Source: RUG705 sp934101175 (GTDB taxonomy: Bacteria; Bacillota_I; Bacilli_A; RF39; UBA660). Taken from it: DNA of 64,000 bases. The stretch spans positions 1-64,000 of the forward strand of contig CAKOQC010000001.1 of assembly GCA_934101175.1 (NCBI GenBank), given 5' to 3'. Of the stretch, positions 53,883 to 62,629 are shown piece by piece; the stretch's first letter is position 1; the number at the start of each line of letters is the position of its first letter. A program made the position numbers and the translations under genes. Below the pieces are notes generated by a model. It ran no database searches. It saw nothing but the letters and a program-made list of their open reading frames with translations, and had not been told where the DNA came from.

Positions 53883-54064
53883 AAGTATTCTACTTTATTA
53901 TTTTGTATTATGACTAAATTATACTATAAATAAAGGGATTATGCAATATTTGTAACTATATTTTTGTAAGAAAAAATTATCATTAAATTTATTATGAAAT
54001 TTAAATAAATTCAGTATTTTCAAGACTTTATAACACTTTTTAAGAATTATCAAGTAGAATACTT
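53883..54064 (+). repeat. Invertible promoter segment 2 (OFF orientation)
   Basis: AAGTATTCTACTT (53883-53895) and its reverse complement AAGTAGAATACTT (54052-54064) bound 182 bp. The 7-bp centres (53886-53892 and 54055-54061) equal those of segment 1. The interior is homologous to segment 1 but reversed relative to the gene downstream, so its promoter (53918-53946) points left. After inversion the junction would read like locus 1, with GAGGATTTTTT and a ribosome site downstream. Confidence 0.85.
53918..53946 (-). promoter_or_regulatory. Promoter inside invertible segment 2, pointing away from the surface gene
   Basis: On the minus strand TTGCAT (53941-53946) and TATAAT (53918-53923) with a 17-bp spacer, the same promoter as 37541-37569. 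In this orientation it would run into the ricA terminator. Confidence 0.8.
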
Positions 54065-54085
54065 GAGGATTTTTTAAGGAAGTGT

Positions 54086-57000
54086 ATGATGAGTAAAAAG
54101 AAGATTATGTATGGAATTTATGGGGTACTTTTTGGGGTATTTATATTAATAGGAACCTATGCTTGGTTAACTTGGAAAAGTAAAGAAACAGCATTAGTTT
54201 TAACAATAGGCAATATTAATAATATACAAATAACTTTAAAACCTTATGTTATAGATGATGAATTATTACCAGTACTTAGTTATGAAAGTGGAGTAAGTAC
54301 TAATGTAGATGTAGTTAACAATAGTAGTGTTAAGAAGAAGTTTAGATTATATTATAAAATTAATGATATAGCTGAAGAACTTGTTGATGAGGCTTTTAAA
54401 TATACGATTACCAGAAGTGTGGATAGTGGCAATACTTATGAAATATATAAAGAAGGTAACTTTGTAGGTACTACTAGTAATAGTAATTTAGAAATACTAG
54501 AAGAAACAATAGTAAAAAATGATAACTATAAGTATAAAGTATATTTGTGGTTAGATGGTGATGGTAATAGTCAAGGTAATGTTCAAGGTAAAGTTTTTTG
54601 TGGAGAACTTAGAGCAGAATTCTTAGAAGATCCTAAAGATATTATGATAGATTTACCTGATGGAATGATACCAATAACATTTGATACAAGTAATAATAGT
54701 ATGGTAGTAAAAACAGTATATAGTTCAAGAATTGAAGATTTATCAGGAAATGGTACAATTAGTAAGATTAATGGGGCTATGTATAATGAAAACGGATTAG
54801 TATTTGATGGAGTAGATGATAGTGTTTTATTACCAGAATACTCTTTATCTTCAATGAGTAATGGTTTTACTTTTGAAGTATTAATTAATGCTAATTCAGT
54901 TACTACAACAGATACATCTGGTGAAATGTATTTAATTGGTAATTGTGAAGTAGGTGGTAGTGCATTGTTAATAAAGAACGGAGTATTAAGAATGTATGTA
55001 TATGATGAGACTAGTTCAAAATATGTTATAGCTAGTTCATCAAAAATTCTAGTACCAAATAAAAAGTACTTATTAACTGGAATATTTGATGGGGAAAATA
55101 TTAAAATATACATAAACGGAAAATTAGTAAAAACAGCAGTGTTTTCTGGAAAAGTAAAAGATGCACAAAAAGATACAAAACTATTTTTAGGATGCAATCC
55201 GAAAGGTAGTAATTGTGATAATTCTTATTATAATGGAGTAATGTATGAGGCAAGAATGTATGATAGAGCATTAACAGATAAAGAAGTAAGTGATAATTAT
55301 AATGGAAATATAACTACTAGTGATTTATTATTTAATTTTGACTTTAAAAATAAAAATACTTGGTATGACTATTCTAACAAAGAATGGGCAAATGCGGTAT
55401 TAGTTAAAAATAATAGTGCTACAACAAAAGCATTTGATTTATCAAATAATAATACAGATAATACGATAAATGGAGCAACATATAGTGATGGTGGTTTATT
55501 ATTTGATGGAGTAGATGATAGTGTTTTATTACCAGAATATACATTATCTTCGATGAGTAATGGCTTCACTTTTGAAGTAATGATTAATGTAAATGAAGCG
55601 ATGGCTAATAATACGACTGGTGAAGTTTATCTACTTGGTAATTGTGAAGGCGGCGGAGCTGGACTAGTGCTTATTAATAAAGCAGTAGCAAGAATGTATG
55701 TATATAATGCAACTAGTTCTAAATATTTTAAAGTAACAGCTTCAAAATCATTAGAAGTAGATAAAGATTATTTATTAACTGGAGTATTTGATGGTCAGAA
55801 TATTAAATTATATATAAATAGAGAATTGGTGGCAACGACAGTATTCTCTGGGACAATGAAAGATACGAATAGTAGTACACATTTCTTTTTAGGATGTAAT
55901 CCGAAAGGAACTGATTGTCAGAATTCATATTACAACGGAATAATGCATGAAGCAAGAATGTATGATAGAGCATTAACTGATAAAGAAGTTAGTAATAATT
56001 ATAATGGAAATATAACTAGTAGTAATTTATTATTTAGTTTTGATTTTAAAGATAGTAGTAGAGAAGAATATAAAAATAATAAAGGAGTTATAATACCAGA
56101 AGATGATATATTAGCTTATTATGTATATGTACCAAGATATGAATATAAGATATGGGAAACAGGCAAAAGTGCTACCGGTAAAGAACAAGAAATAGAGATA
56201 AATTTACAAAATAAATATGATAATAAATCTAATGGTACACAAATAGGTGAATACTTAACACACACGGCATTTACATTTGGAGATACCGAACTTAATGGTA
56301 TCTGGGTAGGAAAATTTGAAACGACAGGTACAGCAGATAGTCCAACGATTAAGCCTAATGTAACTTCATTAAGAAATCAAAATGTAGCAACACAATTTCA
56401 AACATCATTAAAATTTTCTGGAGGTACGTTATCTGATAGTAATGTTACATTTACTGGAAACGATATATATGGACTTAATAATAAAACAGATAGTCATATG
56501 ATGAAAAATAGCGAATGGGGAGCAGCAGCATATTTATCACATTCTAAATATGGAATAAATAAAGAAATAAGAATTAATAATTATTATAACGCTGGAACTT
56601 TGACTGGTTGTGGTGCTAGTACTGCAAATAAAAGTAGTAGTAATACTTGTGAAATAGTATACGGAGTAGCAACAGAATATCCTCAAAGTACTACCGGAAA
56701 TATATCAGGAATATTTGATATGTCTGGCGGAAATTATGAATATGTCATGGGCGTATTTGCTAATTCTGATGGCCAGTTATGGAGCGGAAATAGTGCATCA
56801 GACAATTCTGGTTTTACTGGCTTGATAGGTTCAACGGGCGACCAATATACAGGCACAACATTTCCAAACAGTAAATATTATGATATATATAAGGCCTCAA
56901 GCGGCATTACAATAGATGTACTAACGGCATGTGATGGTGGAATATGTTATGGCCATGCTTTATCAGAGACCAACAAGTGGTATAAAGATGATGCAATCTT

Positions 57001-57136
57001 TATTAGTACTGCTGGCCCATGGCTAAGACGAGGAGGATTTTGTTCCGATGATGCCTTTGCAGGAGCATTCTATTTCGATAGTTATAGTGGTAAGACTGGT
57101 AGTGCAGGCTTTCGCTCAGTAATAACATCTAATTGA
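54086..57136 (+). CDS. LamG-domain surface protein, phase-variable candidate
   Basis: This 1016-aa protein has a signal/anchor helix (about 8-28) and a TasA/camelysin-like module (about 30-185) as in the protein at 37635. Two LamG/concanavalin-type domains follow (about 225-410 and 455-640), recognised by FDGVDDSVLLPEY, NGFTFEV, LLTGIFDG/LLTGVFDG and EARMYDRALTDKEV; they share long identical DNA stretches. The C-terminal 330 residues contain GIWVGKFET, NSEWGAAAYLSHSKYG, GNYEYVMG and GPWLRRGGF...GFRSVI, resembling an FGE/C-type-lectin fold. It probably binds sugars or host ligands. ATG 54086 or the adjacent ATG 54089 may be used after AAGGAAGTG. It has no visible promoter of its own in the present orientation. 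Confidence 0.85.
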   Translation: MMSKKKIMYGIYGVLFGVFILIGTYAWLTWKSKETALVLTIGNINNIQITLKPYVIDDELLPVLSYESGVSTNVDVVNNSSVKKKFRLYYKINDIAEELVDEAFKYTITRSVDSGNTYEIYKEGNFVGTTSNSNLEILEETIVKNDNYKYKVYLWLDGDGNSQGNVQGKVFCGELRAEFLEDPKDIMIDLPDGMIPITFDTSNNSMVVKTVYSSRIEDLSGNGTISKINGAMYNENGLVFDGVDDSVLLPEYSLSSMSNGFTFEVLINANSVTTTDTSGEMYLIGNCEVGGSALLIKNGVLRMYVYDETSSKYVIASSSKILVPNKKYLLTGIFDGENIKIYINGKLVKTAVFSGKVKDAQKDTKLFLGCNPKGSNCDNSYYNGVMYEARMYDRALTDKEVSDNYNGNITTSDLLFNFDFKNKNTWYDYSNKEWANAVLVKNNSATTKAFDLSNNNTDNTINGATYSDGGLLFDGVDDSVLLPEYTLSSMSNGFTFEVMINVNEAMANNTTGEVYLLGNCEGGGAGLVLINKAVARMYVYNATSSKYFKVTASKSLEVDKDYLLTGVFDGQNIKLYINRELVATTVFSGTMKDTNSSTHFFLGCNPKGTDCQNSYYNGIMHEARMYDRALTDKEVSNNYNGNITSSNLLFSFDFKDSSREEYKNNKGVIIPEDDILAYYVYVPRYEYKIWETGKSATGKEQEIEINLQNKYDNKSNGTQIGEYLTHTAFTFGDTELNGIWVGKFETTGTADSPTIKPNVTSLRNQNVATQFQTSLKFSGGTLSDSNVTFTGNDIYGLNNKTDSHMMKNSEWGAAAYLSHSKYGINKEIRINNYYNAGTLTGCGASTANKSSSNTCEIVYGVATEYPQSTTGNISGIFDMSGGNYEYVMGVFANSDGQLWSGNSASDNSGFTGLIGSTGDQYTGTTFPNSKYYDIYKASSGITIDVLTACDGGICYGHALSETNKWYKDDAIFISTAGPWLRRGGFCSDDAFAGAFYFDSYSGKTGSAGFRSVITSN

Positions 57137-57162
57137 AGATAATAAAATCAAAAAACTTATAC

Positions 57163-57225
57163 AAAGTGATTGTTAATTAATGATTTAAACCTAAATAGGG
57201 TTATATCATAAAACAATCACTTTTT
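57163..57225 (+). terminator. Terminator after the LamG gene
   Basis: AAAGTGATTGTT (57163-57174) pairs with AACAATCACTTT (57212-57223), enclosing an AACC/GGTT hairpin, then T. Confidence 0.75.
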
Positions 57226-57271
57226 AATTTAGAATTTGTGAATGATTTCTTGACAAAATTTACTTCAAACA

Positions 57272-57301
57272 TTAGACAAATATATCATTTTCTGTTATAC
57301 T
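57272..57301 (+). promoter_or_regulatory. Promoter of the amino-acid transporter operon
   Basis: TTAGAC at 57272-57277 and an extended -10 (TGT-TATACT) ending at 57301, before GTAGGAGGAG and ATG 57323. Confidence 0.5.
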
Positions 57302-57322
57302 TATCTATAGTAGGAGGAGTGT

Positions 57323-58042
57323 ATGAAAAGGATATATGTTTTATGCTTGCTATTAATAGTGTTAATTACTACTGGTTGTGGCAAGTCAAATGACAAATTA
57401 ATAATGGTAACTGAAGCAGGTTTTGCCCCATATGAATATTACGAAAATAATGAGATTGTTGGTGTAGATATTGATATTGCTAAAGAAATAGCAAGTTATT
57501 TAGGAAAAGAATTAGAAGTAAAAGATGTAGCTTTTGACTCTATTATCAATGAACTTAATAGTGGAAAAGCCGATTTTGCTGCTGCTGGTATGAGTATTAC
57601 TGCTGAAAGACTTGAAGAAGTAGACTTTTCTGTTGAATATGTAACATCTAATCAAGTTGTAATAGTAAGAAAAGATACCAACCTTACCTTTGATAAAATA
57701 GATGGTAAAAAAATAGCTGTTCAACTCGGTAATGTTGCCGATAGCTATGCTAAGAAAAACTATAAAAATTCAGAAATCATAAGACAGAAGAAATATTTAT
57801 CAATGGTTGAAGACCTTAAAGCTGGAAAAGTAGATTTAATCATTATGGATAATTTACCAGCACAAGAGATAGTAAAAGTAAATGATAACTTAAAAATATT
57901 ACCAGGCTACTTATTTAGTGATAGTTATGGAATAGCCGTTAAGAAAGGTAATACAGAGTTAATTAATAATATAAATATTGTTTTAAATAGATTAATGAGT
58001 GAAGGCAAGATAGAAGAATATATTATTAATCATTCTAAATAA
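57323..58042 (+). CDS. Amino-acid ABC transporter, substrate-binding lipoprotein
   Basis: This 239-aa protein has a lipoprotein signal with lipobox TTGC and family 3 solute-binding motifs: GFAPYEYYENNEIVGVDIDIAKEIA, FDSIINELNSGKADFAAAGMSITAERLEEVDFS and the hinge GKKIAVQLGNVAD. It is held outside the membrane and delivers an amino acid to the permease. Being followed by permease, ATPase and the arginine deiminase genes, arginine is the likely ligand, which is inference from context. Confidence 0.92.
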   Translation: MKRIYVLCLLLIVLITTGCGKSNDKLIMVTEAGFAPYEYYENNEIVGVDIDIAKEIASYLGKELEVKDVAFDSIINELNSGKADFAAAGMSITAERLEEVDFSVEYVTSNQVVIVRKDTNLTFDKIDGKKIAVQLGNVADSYAKKNYKNSEIIRQKKYLSMVEDLKAGKVDLIIMDNLPAQEIVKVNDNLKILPGYLFSDSYGIAVKKGNTELINNINIVLNRLMSEGKIEEYIINHSK

Positions 58043-58053
58043 TAGGAGTAGAT

Positions 58054-58734
58054 ATGAAAATATATGAAGATTTTTATAAGAGTGTAATATATGACAATAG
58101 ATACTTGTATATCTTAGAAGGCCTTAAGAATACTTTACTTATTGCTCTTGGAGCAGTAATACTTGGAGTAGTACTAGGACTCGTTGTAGCAATAATAAGA
58201 GATAGATACGATAAAACTGGCAAAGGAAAAGTACTAAATTATATTGCTAAGGGTTATGTAGCAGTTATTAGAGGAACACCGGCACTTGTACAACTAATGA
58301 TTATATATTACGTTATATTTAGAAGTGTTTCAATAGACTTAGTATTAGTAGGAATACTTTCATTTGGAATTAATTCTGGAGCTTATGTATCAGAGATTAT
58401 GAGAGCAGGATTTAATTCCGTTGATGTAGGACAGATGGAAGCAGGCTTTAGCTTAGGACTTAGCTATAATAAATGTATGAGATATATTATTTTACCACAA
58501 GCTATTAAGAATATATTACCAGCATTAGGAAATGAATTTATTACATTGGTTAAAGAGACTTCAGTAGCAGGATATATTGGTATTGTAGAACTTACTAAGG
58601 CTTCAGATATAATAGCATCAAATACTTATAATTATTTCTTTCCTTTAATGATAACAGCACTAATATATTTATTTATCACTAGTGTATTATCTAAATTATT
58701 AGGATTATTTGAGAGGAAGTTTTGTCATGCTTAA
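58054..58734 (+). CDS. Amino-acid ABC transporter, permease
   Basis: This 226-aa HisMQ-type permease has about five helices: LEGLKNTLLIALGAVILGVVLGLVVAIIRD at the start, the family block YVAVIRGTPALVQLMIIYY, and the cytosolic EAA-like loop EAGFSLGLSYNKCMRYIILPQAIKNILPALGNEFI that docks the ATPase. It overlaps the ATPase gene by 8 bp. Confidence 0.93.
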   Translation: MKIYEDFYKSVIYDNRYLYILEGLKNTLLIALGAVILGVVLGLVVAIIRDRYDKTGKGKVLNYIAKGYVAVIRGTPALVQLMIIYYVIFRSVSIDLVLVGILSFGINSGAYVSEIMRAGFNSVDVGQMEAGFSLGLSYNKCMRYIILPQAIKNILPALGNEFITLVKETSVAGYIGIVELTKASDIIASNTYNYFFPLMITALIYLFITSVLSKLLGLFERKFCHA

Positions 58735-59440
58735 GATAGAGAATGTTAGTAAGAGTTTTGGAAAATTAAAAGTTCTTAAAAATATTAATTTAGAAGTTAA
58801 TAAAGGCGATAGAGTAGTTATTATTGGCCCTTCCGGATCTGGTAAAAGTACCCTACTTAGAACAATTAATTATTTAGCTAAGCCTGATAGTGGTAAGATA
58901 TATTTTAATAATAAGTTATTAAATAATGAGAATATATCTTTATATAGACAAAAGATTGGAATGGTATTTCAAAATTTCAACTTATTTAATAATTTAAATG
59001 TAATGGATAATATAATATTAGCTCCAGTAAAATTAGGAATATATAGTGAAAAAGAGGCACGAGATAAGGCCATGGATTATCTTAATAGGATAAATTTAAC
59101 TGATAAAGCTAAGGTATATCCTAGTAGTTTATCTGGAGGTCAAAAACAAAGAGTAGCAATTATTAGAACCTTGATGATGAAGCCAGAAGTAATACTTTTT
59201 GATGAACCAACATCTGCTCTTGACCCAGAAATGGTAAGAGAAGTACAAGAAATGATGGTGGAATTAGCAAATGAAGGAATGACAATGGTTATCGTTACAC
59301 ACGAGGTTAGTTTTGTTAAGAAAGTTGCTACAAAGATAGTATTTATGAATGAAGGTAGAATAATTTTAACTGGAAGTTATGACGAGATTATGAAATCAGA
59401 TAATGAGATGGTTAAGTTATTTTTATCAAATATAAAGTAG
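58727..59440 (+). CDS. Amino-acid ABC transporter, ATPase
   Basis: This 237-aa GlnQ-type ATPase energises the importer. Seen: Walker A GPSGSGKSTLLRTI (about 34-47), Q-loop GMVFQNFNLFNNLNV, signature LSGGQKQRVAI, Walker B VILFDEPTSALDPEM and switch VTHEVSF. ATG 58727 follows GAGAGGAAG and lies within the permease gene end. The arginine deiminase gene follows after 19 bp. Confidence 0.95.
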   Translation: MLKIENVSKSFGKLKVLKNINLEVNKGDRVVIIGPSGSGKSTLLRTINYLAKPDSGKIYFNNKLLNNENISLYRQKIGMVFQNFNLFNNLNVMDNIILAPVKLGIYSEKEARDKAMDYLNRINLTDKAKVYPSSLSGGQKQRVAIIRTLMMKPEVILFDEPTSALDPEMVREVQEMMVELANEGMTMVIVTHEVSFVKKVATKIVFMNEGRIILTGSYDEIMKSDNEMVKLFLSNIK

Positions 59441-59459
59441 AAAGAAGAGGAGAGAAGAA

Positions 59460-60683
59460 ATGATAAATGTAAAAAGTGAAATAATGCCACTAAAAAGAGT
59501 ATTGTTGCATAGACCAGGAAATGAATTATTAAATTTAACTCCAGATTCATTATCAAGGTTACTATTTGATGATATTCCTTACTTAAAGACTGCTAGAGAG
59601 GAACATGATGAATTTGCCAGAATTCTAAGAATGAATGGCGTTGAAGTCGTATACTTAGAAGACCTTATGGCTGAAGTACTAGACCAAAATCCCGAATTAA
59701 AAGAAAAATTCGTAAGACAATTTGTCTATGAAGCCGGTGTTAAAACCCCTAAATATAAAAATGCTTTAATTAAATACTTGATGGATTTCAATGATAATAA
59801 AGAATTGGTTCTTAAAACTATGGAAGGAATTAATGTAAATGAATTATCTGCTATGGAAAGAGATATGGAGCACTCTCTAGTAGACCTAGTAACTGAAGAA
59901 TCAAAATTCTTAGCAGATCCTATGCCTAACTTAGTATTTACAAGAGATCCATTTGCATCAATAGGAAATGGAATTAGTTTAAACAAAATGTACTCAGTAA
60001 CAAGAAATAGAGAAACTATCTATGCTGAATATATCTTTAATTATCATAAAGATTATAAAGATACTGTGAAATATTATGATAGATACCTACCATATCATAT
60101 TGAAGGTGGTGACATTCTAGTATTAAATGAACATATCTTAGCTATTGGTGTCAGCCAAAGAACATTACCTGAATCAATTGAACAATTAGCTCAAAATATG
60201 TTTAAAGATGAAGAATGCCCATTCGATACTATACTTGCTTTTAACATTCCAGTATCAAGAGCTTTCATGCACTTAGACACTGTATTTACTCAAATAGATT
60301 ATGATAAATTTACATACCATCCAGGTATCATGGATACTCTTCAAGTATTTGAAATAAAACAAGATGTTATGGAGGGTATCAAAGTAAAAGAAATAAATGA
60401 TAGCTTAGAAAACATCTTAGAAAAATACTTAAAAAGAGATATTACTCTAATACCTTGCGGTGGTGGAGATAAAATAATTTCTGAAAGAGAACAATGGAAT
60501 GATGGCTCAAATACTTTATGCATTGCTCCAGGTGTCGTAATCGTATATGATAGAAATAATATTACTAATGCTGTCTTAAGAAGATATGGAATTAAAGTAT
60601 TAGAAATGCATGGATCTGAACTATCTCGTGGTAGAGGTGGTCCAAGATGTATGAGTATGCCTCTAATAAGGAGTGATAAATAA
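59460..60683 (+). CDS. arcA: Arginine deiminase
   Basis: This 407-aa cytosolic enzyme turns arginine into citrulline and ammonia. Seen: LHRPGNELLNLTPDSLSRLLFDDIPYL, FTRDPFASIGNG, HIEGGDIL, the catalytic HLDTVFTQID and Cys397 in GGPRCMSMPL. It is the first step of the ADI pathway, which yields ATP and base; its stop codon overlaps the start of the next gene. Confidence 0.96.
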   Translation: MINVKSEIMPLKRVLLHRPGNELLNLTPDSLSRLLFDDIPYLKTAREEHDEFARILRMNGVEVVYLEDLMAEVLDQNPELKEKFVRQFVYEAGVKTPKYKNALIKYLMDFNDNKELVLKTMEGINVNELSAMERDMEHSLVDLVTEESKFLADPMPNLVFTRDPFASIGNGISLNKMYSVTRNRETIYAEYIFNYHKDYKDTVKYYDRYLPYHIEGGDILVLNEHILAIGVSQRTLPESIEQLAQNMFKDEECPFDTILAFNIPVSRAFMHLDTVFTQIDYDKFTYHPGIMDTLQVFEIKQDVMEGIKVKEINDSLENILEKYLKRDITLIPCGGGDKIISEREQWNDGSNTLCIAPGVVIVYDRNNITNAVLRRYGIKVLEMHGSELSRGRGGPRCMSMPLIRSDK

Positions 60684-61675
60684 TGAATTTACAAGGAAGA
60701 GATTTCTTAAAATTATTAGATTATAGTGAGGAAGAAATAAGATACTTAATAGATTTAGCAAAAAAATTTAAAGTTCTAAAACATAAAGGTAAAAAACATA
60801 AATACTTAGAAGGAAAAAATATTGCTATACTATTTGAAAAAGATAGTACTAGAACAAGATGTTCTTTCGAAGTAGCCGGTTATGATTTAGGTATGGGTGT
60901 TACTTATCTAGGACCTACTGGAAGTCAAATGGGTAAAAAAGAAAGCATTGCCGATACCGCTAGAGTTCTTTGTAGAATGTATGATGGTATTGAATATCGT
61001 GGATTTGACCAATCTATCGTTGAAGATTTAGCTAAATATTCTACAGTTCCAGTATGGAATGGTCTAACTACTGAATTTCATCCAACACAAATGTTAGCAG
61101 ATATTATGACTGCTGAAGAATGTCTAGGCAACATGAAAGGCAAAACCCTAGTGTTCTGTGGAGATGCTAGAAATAACGTTGGTAATTCCCTAATGGTAAT
61201 CTGTTCTAAATTAGGAATTAACTTTACTTGCTGTGCTCCAAAAGAGTTATGGCCAGCTGAAGAACTAAGAGCTACCTGTGAAGAAATAGCAAAGAAGAGT
61301 GGTTCAATAATTAAAATGACTGAAGATATTATGGAAGGTACTAAAGGAGCTCATGTAATTTATACTGATGTATGGTTATCAATGGGTGAACCTCCAGAAA
61401 AATGGGAAGAAAGAATTAAGTTACTTCATCCATATCAAGTTAACATGGACGTTATGAATAATGCAGATCCTAATGCTATCTTCTTACATTGCCTACCATC
61501 ATTCCATGACACTAATACTACTATTGGTAAAGATATTGCAAGTAGATTTGGTTTAAATGAAATGGAAGTAACTAATGAAGTATTTGAAAGCAATAAGTCT
61601 AAAGTTTTTGAAGAAGCAGAGAATAGAATGCATACTATAAAAGCTGTTATATATGCTACAATTGGTAAAAAATAG
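60683..61675 (+). CDS. arcB: Ornithine carbamoyltransferase (catabolic)
   Basis: This 330-aa enzyme splits citrulline with phosphate into ornithine and carbamoyl phosphate. Seen: carbamoyl phosphate site STRTRCSF, EYRGFDQSIVEDLAKYSTVPVWNGLTTEFHPTQMLAD, DARNNVGNSLM, the ornithine-side DVWLSMGE and HCLPSFHD. Catabolic use is inferred from its place between arcA and arcC. It shares one base with arcA and lies 12 bp before arcC. Confidence 0.95.
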   Translation: MNLQGRDFLKLLDYSEEEIRYLIDLAKKFKVLKHKGKKHKYLEGKNIAILFEKDSTRTRCSFEVAGYDLGMGVTYLGPTGSQMGKKESIADTARVLCRMYDGIEYRGFDQSIVEDLAKYSTVPVWNGLTTEFHPTQMLADIMTAEECLGNMKGKTLVFCGDARNNVGNSLMVICSKLGINFTCCAPKELWPAEELRATCEEIAKKSGSIIKMTEDIMEGTKGAHVIYTDVWLSMGEPPEKWEERIKLLHPYQVNMDVMNNADPNAIFLHCLPSFHDTNTTIGKDIASRFGLNEMEVTNEVFESNKSKVFEEAENRMHTIKAVIYATIGKK

Positions 61676-61687
61676 AGAGGGGATTTT

Positions 61688-62614
61688 ATGAAAATAGTCG
61701 TTGCTTTAGGAGGAAATGCCCTAGGTAAAACTCCTACTGAACAATTAAGTTTAGTTAAAGAAACAGCTAAACAAATAGTAAGAATTATTAAATCAGGTCA
61801 TGAAATTGTCATCGTACATGGCAATGGTCCTCAAGTAGGAATGATTAACCTAGCTTTTGATAATGCTTACCAAAATAATGCCGGAACCCCTTTGATGCCA
61901 TTTGCAGAGTGTGGTGCCATGAGCCAAGGATATATCGGTTATCATTTACAACAAGCTATCACTGATTGTTTAAATGAAGAAAAATTAGATAAAAAATGTG
62001 TGACAATCATTACTCAGGTTGAAGTAGACTTAAAAGATCCAGCCTTTAATAGTCCAACTAAACCTGTAGGAATGTTCTATAGCAAAGAGCAATCTGATGA
62101 AATTGCAAAAGAGAAAGGCTATATATTTGTCGAAGATGCAGGACGTGGTTATAGGAGAGTTGTACCATCTCCTAAACCCCTTAGTATTGTCGAAGAAGAT
62201 GTTGTTAAACAACTAGTAAATAATGGCAATATTGTTATTACTTGTGGCGGTGGTGGAATACCTGTAGTGAAAAAAGAAGGTTATGAAGGAGTAGATGCTG
62301 TCATCGATAAAGACTTTGCTGCTGCTAAGCTAGCATCTGTAATTGATGCCGATATCTTACTTATCTTAACCGCAGTAGACAAAGTAAGTATTAATTTCAA
62401 TACTGCTAATCAAAAGTCTATTGACACTATGACTATAGAAGAAGCCACTAAATATATTGAAGAAGGTCAATTTGCAAAAGGAAGCATGTTACCAAAAGTA
62501 GAAGCTTGTATTGATTTTGTTAAAAAGAAACCAGAAGGAATAGCAATCATTTCTGCACTTAGTCAGGGAGAAGAGGCACTTAAAGGTAAAACTGGTACAA
62601 AAATTATTAAATAG
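61688..62614 (+). CDS. arcC: Carbamate kinase
   Basis: This 308-aa enzyme uses carbamoyl phosphate and ADP to make ATP, completing the ADI pathway. Seen: VVALGGNALGKTPTEQ, VHGNGPQVGMINLA, PFAECGAMSQGYIGYHLQQ, RRVVPSPKP, TCGGGGIPV, DKDFAAAKLAS and a late GSMLPKVEACIDFV. Length is normal. GGGAGG follows for the next gene. Confidence 0.96.
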   Translation: MKIVVALGGNALGKTPTEQLSLVKETAKQIVRIIKSGHEIVIVHGNGPQVGMINLAFDNAYQNNAGTPLMPFAECGAMSQGYIGYHLQQAITDCLNEEKLDKKCVTIITQVEVDLKDPAFNSPTKPVGMFYSKEQSDEIAKEKGYIFVEDAGRGYRRVVPSPKPLSIVEEDVVKQLVNNGNIVITCGGGGIPVVKKEGYEGVDAVIDKDFAAAKLASVIDADILLILTAVDKVSINFNTANQKSIDTMTIEEATKYIEEGQFAKGSMLPKVEACIDFVKKKPEGIAIISALSQGEEALKGKTGTKIIK

Positions 62615-62629
62615 GGAGGAAAAATAAAA

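Noticed and set aside
54086..57136. Diversity-generating retroelement target
   Set aside because: The C-terminal fold is of the right type, but no reverse transcriptase, template repeat or adenine-biased variation is visible in the window.
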